A stretch of DNA of 12,220 nucleotides from Pontiella sp. (GCA_029935255.1 JAOZKS010000042.1:1-12220), one strand, 5' to 3'; counted from the first letter of the stretch, positions 1-9,800 are shown. The notes: generated by a model from the sequence alone, not told the origin. Program-made: numbers and translations.

Positions 1-278
1 CCGACGACCTCAACCAAGCGCTGGAAAAAGCCAACCGCGTGGCCGACTTCATGGAGTTTGCCGAGCTGATGGTGAAGGATGCGCTCGACCGCGCCGAGTC
101 GTGCGGCGGCCACTTCCGCGAGGAGAGCCAGACCGACGAAGGCGAAGCCCTGCGCAAGGACGACGAATATTGCTACGTCGCCGCATGGGAGTTCCAAGGC
201 TTGGAAAACGAGCCGCTACTCCATAAGGAAGAGCTAGCGTTCGAAGAGGTGAAACTTAGCCAGCGGTCATATAAATAG
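1..278 (+). CDS. sdhA: Succinate dehydrogenase/fumarate reductase flavoprotein subunit, C-terminal end (partial)
   Basis: This is the last 91 complete codons of the FAD-containing catalytic subunit, which interconverts succinate and fumarate; the 5' part lies before the window. The reading frame is open from base 3 to the TAG at 276-278, so the GTG at 39 is an internal valine and not a start. The segment has the family's C-terminal pattern: an acidic/helical stretch (DALDRAESCGGHFREESQ), then acidic residues, YCYVAAWEFQG, and the terminal VKLSQRSYK. This ending resembles the long (about 640-residue) Bacteroidetes-type flavoproteins from memory. The FAD-binding and active-site regions are not visible. 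The iron-sulfur subunit follows after 90 bases, as expected for one operon. Direction (succinate oxidation or fumarate reduction) cannot be told from sequence, so the symbol could equally be frdA. Confidence 0.9.
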   Translation, partial: DDLNQALEKANRVADFMEFAELMVKDALDRAESCGGHFREESQTDEGEALRKDDEYCYVAAWEFQGLENEPLLHKEELAFEEVKLSQRSYK

Positions 279-281
279 GGG

Positions 282-351
282 AACCACGGAATACACTGAA
301 TACACGGAATTTGATTGTTTTGCTTCAGTGTATTCCGTGTCTTCCGTGGTT
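282..351. repeat. Imperfect 29-base palindrome between sdhA and sdhB
   Basis: Two 29-base arms (282-310 and 323-351) are inverted copies with 25 of 29 positions matching, separated by a 12-base AT-rich loop. Each arm is built from about three 9-base units of the type CACGGAATA/CACTGAATA, so it has internal tandem periodicity as well as dyad symmetry. It begins 4 bases after the sdhA stop and ends just before the sdhB ribosome binding site. In RNA it would form a long, moderately stable stem. There is no U-run directly after the stem (A-run instead), so it is not a standard intrinsic terminator on the + strand; on the opposite strand the A-run would read as T-rich sequence before the stem, which also does not fit. 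It may be a dispersed repeat, an RNA-stability element, or both. Confidence 0.85.
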
Positions 352-368
352 AAAAAAAGGAAGTAGTT

Positions 369-1121
369 ATGTCAGAAAAAATCAATCTAACACTGAAGGT
401 CTGGCGGCAGAATCGGGGCGAGGAAGGACAGTTTAAAACCTATCAGGCGCAGGAGATCGATACCGATGCCTCGTTCCTCGAAATGATGGATATCGTGAAC
501 GAGCAACTGACGCTCAATGGCGAGGAGCCGATCGCGTTTGAAGACGATTGCCGAGAAGGAATCTGCGGGTGTTGCGGCGCGGTGGTGAACGGAAAAACGC
601 ACGGTTCGCACGAGCGCACCACCCTTTGTCAGCTCCATATGCGCAAGTTTAAGAATAACGATCAGATTGTGATCGAACCCTTCCGCGCCAAGCCGTTTCA
701 GGTACTCAAGGATTTGATTATCGATCGTAGCGGGCTAGATGCAATTATCACCGAAGGCGGCTATGTTGCCGTCAAGACCGGCAATGCACCGGAGGCCTCG
801 ACGACCCCGATCAAGAAGGAGCTGGCGGAGGCGGCAATGGATGCGGCCGAATGTATTGGCTGCGGCGCCTGCGTGGCGGCCTGTCCGAATGGATCGGCGA
901 TGCTTTTTACGGCGGCCAAGGTTTCGCAATATGCCCTGTTGCCGCAGGGGCATCCCGAGCGGACGCAACGTGTGAAAGGGATGGTTTCGAAGATGGACGA
1001 GCTGGGTTTCGGCAACTGTTCGAATGAATACGAGTGCGCCGTCGCCTGTCCGAAGGGCATTGACGTGAAGAACATCGCACGCCTCAACCGCGAATTTATT
1101 AAAGCAAACCTAGTGAAATAG
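369..1121 (+). CDS. sdhB: Succinate dehydrogenase/fumarate reductase iron-sulfur subunit
   Basis: This 250-residue protein carries electrons between the flavoprotein and the quinone-binding membrane subunit. The N-terminal ferredoxin-like domain binds [2Fe-2S] through C61, C66, C69 (CREGICGCCG) and C87. The C-terminal domain has CIGCGACVAACP (C162, C165, C168, C172) and CSNEYECAVACPKG (C217, C223, C227). By analogy with E. coli SdhB, C162/165/168/227 would hold [4Fe-4S] and C172/217/223 the [3Fe-4S] centre, so all ligands are present. An extra cysteine, C68, replaces the usual serine of the GSC motif. The ATG is preceded by AAAGGAAG about 6 bases upstream. Length matches the Bacteroidetes-type subunit. 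It could equally be named frdB. The membrane cytochrome b subunit is not in the window and is probably upstream of sdhA. Confidence 0.95.
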   Translation: MSEKINLTLKVWRQNRGEEGQFKTYQAQEIDTDASFLEMMDIVNEQLTLNGEEPIAFEDDCREGICGCCGAVVNGKTHGSHERTTLCQLHMRKFKNNDQIVIEPFRAKPFQVLKDLIIDRSGLDAIITEGGYVAVKTGNAPEASTTPIKKELAEAAMDAAECIGCGACVAACPNGSAMLFTAAKVSQYALLPQGHPERTQRVKGMVSKMDELGFGNCSNEYECAVACPKGIDVKNIARLNREFIKANLVK

Positions 1122-1149
1122 AGCTCCGTTAACCAACTCCGAGGGAGAT

Positions 1150-1623
1150 ATGACAACGAGAAAAAAAAGAACGTTTTGGTCGGAACCGATCGGGAAGGTG
1201 GATTTACAGAAACCCGCTGTCGTGAAGACCGGCACGAGCATCATCGATGCCGTGAAGGAAATGAAGTATAATCGGATCGGTTGCACGCTGATCATTGATG
1301 CCAAGGGAAAGCTGGTGGGCATTCTGAGCAATGGGGATTTAATGCACGATTTTGTGGGTTCGACCCTTCCGGGCGATACCCCGGTCGATACCATCATGAC
1401 CCGGGAGCCTTTTACGGCTACGACCGCCATGACCGTGCAGGAGGCCCTGGAGGTTTTCGACTCCAACAAGTTCCGCCACTTGCCGATCCTTAGCGGCGAC
1501 TCGATCCTGGGGATTCTCTCCGTTCGTGGTCTAATGACCTTCATCAGCGAGCATCTGCCGCTTCAGGTGATGAACCTGCCACCCGACAGCAGCCTGATCG
1601 CATCGCAAGCTTCCGGAGAATAA
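1150..1623 (+). CDS. Stand-alone CBS-domain pair protein
   Basis: This 157-residue soluble protein consists almost entirely of two CBS motifs, roughly residues 18-70 and 80-135. The first contains the typical AVKEMKYNRIGCTLIID...GKLVGILSNGD pattern, and the second starts with DTIMTREPFTA and contains RHLPILSGDSILGILSVR. CBS pairs usually bind adenine nucleotides or S-adenosylmethionine and regulate a partner. No catalytic domain is fused here. The tail after the second CBS (ISEHLPLQVMNLPP) is of a kind often seen in small CBS proteins. A GAGGGAG ribosome binding site sits just before the ATG. The stop codon is only 3 bases before korA, so translation is probably coupled, and KorB further downstream has its own CBS pair. 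Control of KorAB is therefore a reasonable inference, but the ligand and target are unknown. Confidence 0.9.
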   Translation: MTTRKKRTFWSEPIGKVDLQKPAVVKTGTSIIDAVKEMKYNRIGCTLIIDAKGKLVGILSNGDLMHDFVGSTLPGDTPVDTIMTREPFTATTAMTVQEALEVFDSNKFRHLPILSGDSILGILSVRGLMTFISEHLPLQVMNLPPDSSLIASQASGE

Positions 1624-1626
1624 ACC

Positions 1627-3465
<1,839 letters not shown>

Positions 3466-3482
3466 AGGGCGGGGGACTGATC

Positions 3483-5048
3483 ATGGAAAAGAAAAAAGAA
3501 CTGCTGACCCGTAAGGATTTTGTTTCGTCGTCGGAGGTGCGCTGGTGTCCGGGGTGTGGCAATTATTCGGTGCTTAATTCGGTGCAAAATGTGTTGCCGC
3601 AACTCGGCATACCGAAGGAAAAGTTTGTGTTTGTGAGCGGCATCGGTTGCTCCAGCCGTTTTCCATACTATATGGACACCTACGGCTTTCATACCATTCA
3701 CGGGCGTGCGCCGACCATTGCCACGGGCGTGAAGGTGGCCAATCCCGAGCTTTCGGTTTGGGTGATTACTGGCGATGGCGATGGGCTTAGCATCGGTGGA
3801 AACCATCTGGTTCATGCGCTACGCCGCAATCTCGACATGAATATTATTCTATTCAACAACAAGATTTATGGGCTGACCAAGGGGCAATATAGTCCGACTT
3901 CCGACAAGGGGCAGATCACTAAGACCAGTCCATATGGCGTGATCGAGGAGCCGCTCAATCCGCTACGGGTGGCGTTGGCTTCCGAAGCAACCTTCGTGGC
4001 GCGCGCGGTCGATACCGACCCCAAGCACATCACTAAAGTGTTGCTGGAAGGGGCCAAGCATGCGGGGACTGCATTTGTTGAAATCTTCCAGAGTTGTGTG
4101 ATCTTTAATAAGAATGCCTGGAAGGAAATTTCCGACCGCACCTGTCGAGAGGATCGGTTGCTCTATTTGGAGCAGGGCAAGCCACTTATTTTTGGCGAAA
4201 AGCGCAATAAGGGCATTATCCTTAAAGGCACCACGCCCGAGGTGGTGACGCTCGGCGAGCAAGGCATCACAAAAAAGGATCTGGTGGTGCACGATATGTT
4301 TCGGGAAGACCCCATTTATGCCGCGATGCTGACCAATATGGACTATCCCGATTTCCCGGTGCCCGTTGGCATTTTCCGCGCGGCGAAGAAGCCGGTCTAT
4401 GAGCAGGAGCTTGAAAAGCAGATTAAAGAGGTTACGGCGTTGAAAGGGCGGCGCAATCTCCAGGCGTTGTTGCGGGGTTCGGAATATTGGACGGTCTCCG
4501 ATCAGGGAAAGAAGATCAAGCGTTCCAGCGGAATCGCGGTACAGTTTGCCGACGAATCCGAAGTCATGGACGAGCAGGTACGCTCGCTCCTGAAATCCAC
4601 CGACCCGCTCACCGCCAGCTTGAAAACCAAGATCGGGAAAATCTTCTACGACTACGACTACAAACGGTCGAAGATGATTTCGCCGCGCAATAGTATTTCA
4701 ACGGCGATCGCCTACTTTAAGGCGGCGCACATTGAATGTATTCTGGTGGGCGGCGATGAGCGGCTCTATGGCATGATCTCCGAACGCGACATTATCCAGA
4801 ACGTCGTGCTCACCGCGATTGACCGCGATCGGTCCCCGGTCTCGACCATCATGCGGCCGGTCTATGAAATTATGGACGAGTCGAACTCCATCGGCGATGT
4901 AATCAACATTCTCTCCATCAGCGGGCATCGTCATGTGCCGATTCGGCTGAAGGACGGGGGATTTGGATTGGTCACGATTCGCCAGATTCTCCGCTTCATT
5001 CACGACACCGTCGAACAGGTTGGAAAAAAGGAAACAGAAAAAAAATGA
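3483..5048 (+). CDS. korB: 2-oxoglutarate:ferredoxin oxidoreductase, beta subunit, with C-terminal CBS pair
   Basis: Residues about 1-340 form the thiamine-diphosphate-binding beta subunit. C22 and C25 (WCPGCGNYS), C56 (SGIGCSSRF) and C205 (FQSCVIFN) are positioned as the four [4Fe-4S] ligands of this family. GDGD at 97-100, followed by NNKIYGLTKGQ at 125-135, is the TPP/Mg2+ signature. After a linker, residues about 388-510 add two CBS motifs (KMISPRNSISTAIAYF...GMISERDIIQN and VSTIMRPVYEIMDESNS...GHRHVPIR). KorB proteins normally end near residue 280-345, so the tail is an added regulatory module. The ORF is continuous, and the fusion is not explained by a missing stop between two genes of normal spacing. 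GGGGGA at 3471-3476 is the ribosome binding site. The stop overlaps the sucC start (ATGA), which indicates translational coupling. Confidence 0.94.
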   Translation: MEKKKELLTRKDFVSSSEVRWCPGCGNYSVLNSVQNVLPQLGIPKEKFVFVSGIGCSSRFPYYMDTYGFHTIHGRAPTIATGVKVANPELSVWVITGDGDGLSIGGNHLVHALRRNLDMNIILFNNKIYGLTKGQYSPTSDKGQITKTSPYGVIEEPLNPLRVALASEATFVARAVDTDPKHITKVLLEGAKHAGTAFVEIFQSCVIFNKNAWKEISDRTCREDRLLYLEQGKPLIFGEKRNKGIILKGTTPEVVTLGEQGITKKDLVVHDMFREDPIYAAMLTNMDYPDFPVPVGIFRAAKKPVYEQELEKQIKEVTALKGRRNLQALLRGSEYWTVSDQGKKIKRSSGIAVQFADESEVMDEQVRSLLKSTDPLTASLKTKIGKIFYDYDYKRSKMISPRNSISTAIAYFKAAHIECILVGGDERLYGMISERDIIQNVVLTAIDRDRSPVSTIMRPVYEIMDESNSIGDVINILSISGHRHVPIRLKDGGFGLVTIRQILRFIHDTVEQVGKKETEKK

Positions 5049-6220
5049 AAATACACGAATACCAGGCCAAGGAGCTTTTGAAGGCCTACGACATTCCGAT
5101 TCAGGATGGCGTGACCATCGAGGACCTTAGCCAGGCCGAAGCCGCAGTTGATCAAGTCAGCAAGGAACTCGGTGCCGAACAATACGTCATTAAGGCACAG
5201 GTGCATGCGGGCGGCCGCGGCAAAGGCGGTGGCGTTAAATTTTCAACCAGCCGCGAGAGCGCGCTCGAAAATATCCAGAACATTCTGGGGATGACGCTCG
5301 TCACCCACCAGACCGGCGCCGAGGGGCGGTTGGTCAAGAAGGTGACGGTGGCGGAAGCGCTCGACATCAAGCAGGAGTTTTATGCGGCGATCACGCTCGA
5401 CCGTTCCAGAGGGCAGGATGTCTTCATGGTCTCCTCCGAAGGGGGCATGGAGATTGAGGAAGTGGCCAAAACCTCCCCGGAGAAAATCATCAAGGTGGCG
5501 ATTGTTCCGGGCTTCGGGTTGCGCCCCTTTCAGGCGCGCAACCTTGCGCGGGCTCTTGGGCTTGAAGGTGCGGCGGCCAAGCAGGCGATCAGCATGTTCC
5601 AGAAACTCTATGAACTCTACCGCGAGCTCGATTGCTCCATCGTCGAAATCAACCCGCTGATCGTCACCGAGCAAGGGAATTTGGTGGCGCTCGATGCGAA
5701 GATGAACTTTGACGACAACGCGCTCTACCTGCATGCCAACGTGGCTGAAATGCGCGATCTCGACGAAGAGGATCCCGCCGAAGTCGAGGCCGGAAAATAC
5801 AACCTCAACTATATCAAACTCGACGGAACCGTCGGTTGCATGGTTAACGGAGCCGGGCTGGCCATGTCCACGATGGACATCATCATGCAGGTAGGCGGAT
5901 CGCCAGCGAACTTCCTTGATGTCGGGGGCGGTGCGAACGTGGAAACCGTCAAAAACGGTTTCCGGATCATTCTTTCCGACGAAAATGTGAAGGCCGTTCT
6001 GATTAATATTTTCGGCGGGATTGTCCGGTGCGACCGCATCGCCAACGGGATCATCGAAGCGGTGAAGGAGTTGGATTTGAGCGTGCCCGTCGTCGTCAGG
6101 CTGGAAGGAACCAATGCCGATGTGGCGAAGGGGATTTTAGCCAACTCCGATGTGGCGATTATCTCTGCGAACTCCTTCGAGGATGCCGCACAGAAGGTTG
6201 TTGAAGCGGCGAAAAGCTAA
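5045..6220 (+). CDS. sucC: Succinyl-CoA synthetase (ADP-forming type), beta subunit
   Basis: SucC with SucD interconverts succinyl-CoA and succinate with formation of a nucleoside triphosphate. The 391 residues match the usual length of about 388. The protein opens with the characteristic MKIHEYQAKELLKAYDIP, and its N-terminal ATP-grasp domain contains HAGGRGKGGGVK (54-65). The Mg-nucleotide region shows EINPLIVTE (201-209) and ALDAKMNFD (215-223). The C-terminal CoA-ligase-type domain carries DVGGGAN and NIFGGIVRCDRIANGI. ADP versus GDP preference was not resolved. The start overlaps korB by 4 bases, with AAGGAAA about ten bases upstream, so product of the Kor reaction and its next enzyme are produced together. 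The sucD partner is separated by an unusual 108-base palindrome-containing spacer. Confidence 0.97.
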   Translation: MKIHEYQAKELLKAYDIPIQDGVTIEDLSQAEAAVDQVSKELGAEQYVIKAQVHAGGRGKGGGVKFSTSRESALENIQNILGMTLVTHQTGAEGRLVKKVTVAEALDIKQEFYAAITLDRSRGQDVFMVSSEGGMEIEEVAKTSPEKIIKVAIVPGFGLRPFQARNLARALGLEGAAAKQAISMFQKLYELYRELDCSIVEINPLIVTEQGNLVALDAKMNFDDNALYLHANVAEMRDLDEEDPAEVEAGKYNLNYIKLDGTVGCMVNGAGLAMSTMDIIMQVGGSPANFLDVGGGANVETVKNGFRIILSDENVKAVLINIFGGIVRCDRIANGIIEAVKELDLSVPVVVRLEGTNADVAKGILANSDVAIISANSFEDAAQKVVEAAKS

Positions 6221-6225
6221 ATAAA

Positions 6226-6312
6226 ATTCAACGCAAAGATGCTGAGTCCGCAAAGGATCGCAAAGAAAAGCCTCTACGAAACTTTCGCGCTCTTCGCGCC
6301 TTTGCGTTGAAT
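6226..6312. repeat. Palindromic repeat between sucC and sucD
   Basis: The outer 13 bases are a perfect inverted repeat (6226-6238, ATTCAACGCAAAG, with 6300-6312, CTTTGCGTTGAAT). Inside, the left arm repeats GCAAAG at 6233, 6250 and 6260, and the right arm has CTTTCGCGCTCTTCGCGCC, so the stem continues imperfectly toward a central loop around 6271-6280. The design (short tandem units forming a dyad about 90 bases long, starting a few bases after one stop and ending just before the next ribosome binding site) is the same as that of the element before sdhB, but the sequence is different. It lacks a T-run suited to intrinsic termination and lies inside an operon, so a terminator is unlikely. CGCAAAG-type palindromes are, to my recollection, dispersed in several bacterial phyla. 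Confidence 0.85.
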
Positions 6313-6328
6313 AAAATAGGATTGGATT

Positions 6329-7207
6329 ATGTCGATTTTAGTGAATAAGGATTCAAGGATTATTGTGCAGGGGATCACGGGCTCCGAGGGGAGTTTCCAT
6401 GCCTCCCAGTGTCAGGAATATGGCGGAAACGTGGTGGGCGGTGTGACCCCCGGAAAGGGAGGGCAGACCGCGCTCGATGGCGCAGTGCCCGTCTTTAACA
6501 GTTGTCAGGAGGCCCGTGAGGCCACGGGAGCAAACGTATCGCTCATTTTTGTTCCCCCTCCGTTTGCGGCCGACGCAATCATGGAAGCGGCGGCGGCAGG
6601 CATCGAACTGATCGTCTGCATTACGGAAGGAATTCCGATTGCACAGATGGTTGAGGTAAAGGCGTTTGTTGAAACCACTCGCTCGCGTTTCATCGGCCCG
6701 AACTGTCCTGGCATCCTGACCCCTGATGAAGCCAAAGTAGGGATTATGCCCGGCTTCATCGCAAAAAAAGGGACCGTGGGGTTGATCTCCAAGTCCGGAA
6801 CCTTGACCTATGAGGCGGCGCATCAGCTGGGTGTTGAGGGGCTGGGACAGTCGACCTGCATCGGCATCGGTGGCGACCCCATCATTGGAACCACGATGCT
6901 CGATCTACTGCAACTGTTCGAGGCCGACCCCGAAACAGAAGCGATTATCATGATTGGCGAAATCGGTGGATCAATGGAAATCGAAGCAGCGCAGTACGCG
7001 AAAGATCATGTGAGCAAACCGGTGATTGGCTTTATTGCAGGGCAGACCGCACCGCCGGGTCGCCGCATGGGGCATGCGGGTGCAATTGTGTCCGGAGCGG
7101 ACGAGTCCGCCGCGGCCAAGAAAAAACTGATGGCCGAGTGCGGCATCATTGTGGTCGAGTCCCCGGCGGAGATCGGGCGTACGGTTAAAACAACTTTAAA
7201 TAAATAA
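6329..7207 (+). CDS. sucD: Succinyl-CoA synthetase, alpha subunit
   Basis: This is the CoA-binding and phosphohistidine-carrying subunit that pairs with SucC. The 292 residues agree with the usual length of about 290. The N-terminal Rossmann domain starts with ILVNKDSRIIVQGITGSEG and contains GGVTPGKGGQ (37-46). FIGPNCPGI (121-129) and the active-site segment GRRMGHAGAIVSG (244-256) are present, the latter with H249 equivalent to E. coli His246. The glutamate of MIGEIGG (208-214) is also present. The ATG at 6329 has AGGA at 6318-6321 as its ribosome binding site, right behind the palindrome. The gene lies 16 bases before citrate synthase, continuing the operon. Confidence 0.97.
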   Translation: MSILVNKDSRIIVQGITGSEGSFHASQCQEYGGNVVGGVTPGKGGQTALDGAVPVFNSCQEAREATGANVSLIFVPPPFAADAIMEAAAAGIELIVCITEGIPIAQMVEVKAFVETTRSRFIGPNCPGILTPDEAKVGIMPGFIAKKGTVGLISKSGTLTYEAAHQLGVEGLGQSTCIGIGGDPIIGTTMLDLLQLFEADPETEAIIMIGEIGGSMEIEAAQYAKDHVSKPVIGFIAGQTAPPGRRMGHAGAIVSGADESAAAKKKLMAECGIIVVESPAEIGRTVKTTLNK

Positions 7208-7223
7208 CAGATGGAGAACTAGT

Positions 7224-8510
7224 ATGAGTGAAAATGCATTTATCGAATATGACGGTAACAAGCTGGAACTAGAAACCATGATCGGCTCGGAGAACGAGAT
7301 CGGTGTGGATATTACGCAACTGCGGGCCAAGACCGGAATGATCACCCTCGATCCGGGCTACGGAAACACGGGGTCGTGTGCCTCGGACATCACCTACATT
7401 GATGGGGACAAGGGCATCCTGCGTTATCGTGGATATTCCATTGAGGAGTTGGCTGAAAAATCCACCTTCATGGAGTGTGCTTTCCTCATCCTCAAGGGGC
7501 ACCTGCCAAACCATTCGGAGCTCGCGGAGTTCGATCAGGGAATTTCCGAGCAGGCGGGATTGCACTACTCGATGAAAAACAACTTCGATGGCTTTCCGGC
7601 CAACGCCCCGCCGATGGCCATCCTTTCGTCGATGCTCAACACACTGGCGTGCTACAACACGGAACTGTTGATGACCGAGCACGAGGGCGAAGCCTTTGAG
7701 CTGGTGGTGAGCAAGATTATTTCCAAGGTTCGAACCATTGCGGCCTGGACCTACCGGACTTCGCAAGGGCGCGCCTACATGCCGCCGAACCCGAATCTCA
7801 GCTACAGCGGAAACTTCCTGCACATGATGTTTTCCCAGCCCTTCGACGAATATAAAATCATTCCGGAAGTGGAAGCCGCCGTCGACTTGTTCTTTGTCCT
7901 GCACGCCGACCACGAGCAAAACTGTTCCACCTCAACCGTACGCATGGTCGGCAGCTCGCGCGCCAACCTATTCAGTTCCGTGGCGGCCGGCGTCGGCGCT
8001 CTGTGGGGCCCGCTGCACGGCGGTGCCAATGCGGCCGTAATTGATATGCTCGAAAACATCCATTCCAACGGCATCAAGCTCAGCGACTACGTGGATGCGG
8101 CGAAAGACAAGAACAACGACACCAAGCTCATGGGCTTCGGGCACCGCGTCTACAAGAGTTTCGATCCGCGTGCCAAGATCCTGAAAACACACGTGGACAG
8201 TGTTCTTGAGGCACTGAAGATTGATGATCCACTACTCAACATTGCTCGGGAACTCGAAGAAGTCGCGCTGCACGATGAATATTTTGTGTCGCGCAACCTC
8301 TACCCGAACGTTGATTTCTATAGCGGGATCCTGCTGAAGGCGATTGGCATTCCGGTGGATATGTTTACCGTCATGTTCGCGATTGGCCGTATGCCGGGCT
8401 GGATCTCCAACTGGCGTGAAATGCTCAGCCACAATCAGCGAATCTGTCGTCCGCGCCAAGTCTACACCGGCGAAAATCTTCGTCCCTATGTGTCGATCTC
8501 GGACCGTTAA
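7224..8510 (+). CDS. gltA: Citrate synthase
   Basis: Citrate synthase condenses acetyl-CoA and oxaloacetate to citrate. At 428 residues it has the length of the E. coli-like hexameric type. The N-terminal small domain has TLDPGYGNTGSCASDITYI. The catalytic core is intact: H265 in GPLHGGAN, H307 in MGFGHRVYK and D364 in PNVDFYSG, with HADHEQNCSTSTVR at 228-240 and RPRQVYTGE near the C terminus. GGAG at 7212-7215 precedes the ATG. It is the last gene of the TCA-type operon: after its stop there is a gap of about 200 bases. In the family this type is often inhibited by NADH; whether this one is cannot be judged. Reversal of citrate synthase in anaerobes is known for some organisms, but nothing in the sequence demonstrates it here. 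Confidence 0.97.
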   Translation: MSENAFIEYDGNKLELETMIGSENEIGVDITQLRAKTGMITLDPGYGNTGSCASDITYIDGDKGILRYRGYSIEELAEKSTFMECAFLILKGHLPNHSELAEFDQGISEQAGLHYSMKNNFDGFPANAPPMAILSSMLNTLACYNTELLMTEHEGEAFELVVSKIISKVRTIAAWTYRTSQGRAYMPPNPNLSYSGNFLHMMFSQPFDEYKIIPEVEAAVDLFFVLHADHEQNCSTSTVRMVGSSRANLFSSVAAGVGALWGPLHGGANAAVIDMLENIHSNGIKLSDYVDAAKDKNNDTKLMGFGHRVYKSFDPRAKILKTHVDSVLEALKIDDPLLNIARELEEVALHDEYFVSRNLYPNVDFYSGILLKAIGIPVDMFTVMFAIGRMPGWISNWREMLSHNQRICRPRQVYTGENLRPYVSISDR

Positions 8511-8567
8511 AGTCGTTTGAACCGTTCCTTCGTCACTATTTGCTAGTCACAAATTATCATTTCATGG

Positions 8568-8580
8568 CCCCCTGCGGGGG
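8568..8580. terminator. Small GC-rich hairpin downstream of gltA, possible transcription end
   Basis: CCCCC-TGC-GGGGG forms a perfect 5-base-pair stem with a 3-base loop 58 bases after the gltA stop. It is followed by TGAAACGAC with no T-run, so it does not meet the rule for an intrinsic terminator. It lies in the only sizeable gap between the TCA-type operon and hisB, which is the main reason to consider it. The rest of the 8511-8707 gap contains a second short dyad (TTGAG-C-CTCAA near 8599) and CAAGCC/GGCTTG at about 8637-8658, but no convincing promoter and no gene. Confidence 0.25.
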
Positions 8581-8707
8581 TGAAACGACACGGCAGCTTT
8601 GAGCCTCAAGAGATTGGGTTTTGGAATGAATTGCTCAAGCCCATGCGCTTTCAGGCTTGATGGTATCCCCGCGCAAAACTAAGTTATCCCGAACCAAAGG
8701 AACCCTT

Positions 8708-9316
8708 ATGAACCAGCAGCGCACGGCCCGCATTGAACGCAAAACCAAGGAGACGCAGATTGATCTGACGTTGAACATAGACGGGCAGGCGAACTATGAC
8801 ATTTCAACGGGGATTCCATTTTTCAACCATATGCTCGACCTCCTTGCCAAACACGCACTGTTCGATCTCAACATCAAGGCGGCCGGCGATATCGATGTTG
8901 ACTACCACCACCTCGTTGAAGATGTCGGCATTGTACTCGGCGAAGCCTTTAACGAAGCATTGGGCGACCGCGTGGGCATCAACCGCTACGGGTTCTGGGT
9001 GCTGCCCATGGACGAGGCGCAGGCACAGGCCGATGTCTGCCTCGACCTCGGCGGACGGCCCTCCTTCGTCTACACCATGGAGCACGACCAAAAATATATC
9101 CGCGACTTCGACGTCACCATCATCAAGCACTTCTGGCGCTCGTTCTGCGACTCCGCCAAGATGAACCTGCACATCGAGCTCAAGTTTGGCGAAGACCTCC
9201 ACCACTGCATCGAAGCCATCTTCAAGGCCACCGCCCGCGCCCTTCGCATGGCCTGCGCCGCCGACCCCCGCGCCCTCGACATGATTCCATCGAGCAAGGG
9301 CAAGATTGGGGCGTAG
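8708..9316 (+). CDS. hisB: Imidazoleglycerol-phosphate dehydratase
   Basis: This enzyme performs the sixth step of histidine synthesis, dehydrating imidazole glycerol phosphate to imidazole acetol phosphate at a di-manganese centre. The 202-residue monofunctional form lacks the phosphatase domain of E. coli HisB. Metal-binding signatures are complete: GIPFFNHMLDLL (35-46), DYHHLVEDVG (65-74), and DLHHCIEAIFKATARALR (163-180). The substrate-binding MDEAQAQADVCLDLGGRP lies at 101-118, and the protein ends with the usual IPSSKG. The ATG at 8708 is chosen because AAAGGAA lies about 6 bases upstream and it gives the standard N terminus; an in-frame TTG at 8657 would add 17 atypical residues. It stands apart from other his genes. 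The restriction island begins 7 bases after its stop. Confidence 0.96.
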   Translation: MNQQRTARIERKTKETQIDLTLNIDGQANYDISTGIPFFNHMLDLLAKHALFDLNIKAAGDIDVDYHHLVEDVGIVLGEAFNEALGDRVGINRYGFWVLPMDEAQAQADVCLDLGGRPSFVYTMEHDQKYIRDFDVTIIKHFWRSFCDSAKMNLHIELKFGEDLHHCIEAIFKATARALRMACAADPRALDMIPSSKGKIGA

Positions 9317-9323
9317 TGAGCCA

Positions 9324-9794
9324 ATGAAGCCGTTGAAGAATATCAAACTACTTGGGGGAATCGAAGACGAGCTTGTGAAAACGGTCATTGGACAATTATG
9401 TCCACGCTACATCCCTGCGGGCGAAGTTTTGTATATCGGCGACACCCCAGAGAAATTTACTTTCTGCGATAAAAGGCGTATGGCCGAGCTGGGGTGCTTG
9501 ATCGAGGAACACGGTAAGATGCCTGATGTCGTTGTTTTTGATCCTGAAAAAGGATGGATCGTCCTGATTGAGTCCGTGACAAGCCATGGGCCGGTCGATG
9601 CGAAAAGGCATGCGGAATTGTCGGATCTATTCTCATCGGTCGAGCCGGGAGTTGTCTATGTTACCGCATTTCCGGACAGGAATCTTATGGCAAAGTATTT
9701 GGGTGTGATCTCGTGGGAAACAGAAGTTTGGGTGGCCGATGCGCCCGACCACCTGATCCATTTTAACGGAGATTGTTTCCTCGGGCCGTATTAG
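9324..9794 (+). CDS. BsuBI/PstI-family restriction endonuclease, C-terminal domain only (truncated)
   Basis: The 156 residues match the C-terminal catalytic half of BsuBI/PstI-type type II endonucleases (full proteins about 315-325 residues, from memory). Recognisable segments are VLYIGDTPEKFTF, EEHGKMPDVVVFD, the strongly conserved SVTSHGPVDAKRH, VVYVTAFPDR, and the C-terminal WETEVWVADAPDHLIHFNGD ending in LGPY. D68 and E83 are candidate metal ligands. The N-terminal helical domain is absent because hisB ends 7 bases before the ATG, and no adenine methyltransferase is adjacent. The start is weakly supported (no good ribosome binding site); an in-frame TTG at 9306 overlaps hisB. The ORF itself is unbroken. 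Base composition (32 of 60 G+C from 9481) is closer to the host genes than to the next two genes. Most likely a remnant; a free-standing functional domain is not excluded. Confidence 0.85.
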   Translation: MKPLKNIKLLGGIEDELVKTVIGQLCPRYIPAGEVLYIGDTPEKFTFCDKRRMAELGCLIEEHGKMPDVVVFDPEKGWIVLIESVTSHGPVDAKRHAELSDLFSSVEPGVVYVTAFPDRNLMAKYLGVISWETEVWVADAPDHLIHFNGDCFLGPY

Positions 9795-9800
9795 ACGGAC

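Noticed and set aside
282..351. Possible CRISPR-like repetition before sdhB because of the repeated GGAATACAC units
   Set aside because: There are no spacers; the units form one palindrome with two arms rather than an array.
8657..8685. Possible promoter TTGATG-17-TAAGTT before hisB
   Set aside because: The -10 element matches the consensus at only 3 of 6 positions, no better than chance in a 200-base gap.
8657..8707. Upstream TTG start that would lengthen hisB by 17 residues
   Set aside because: The added residues are not typical of HisB, and AAAGGAA is correctly placed for the ATG at 8708.
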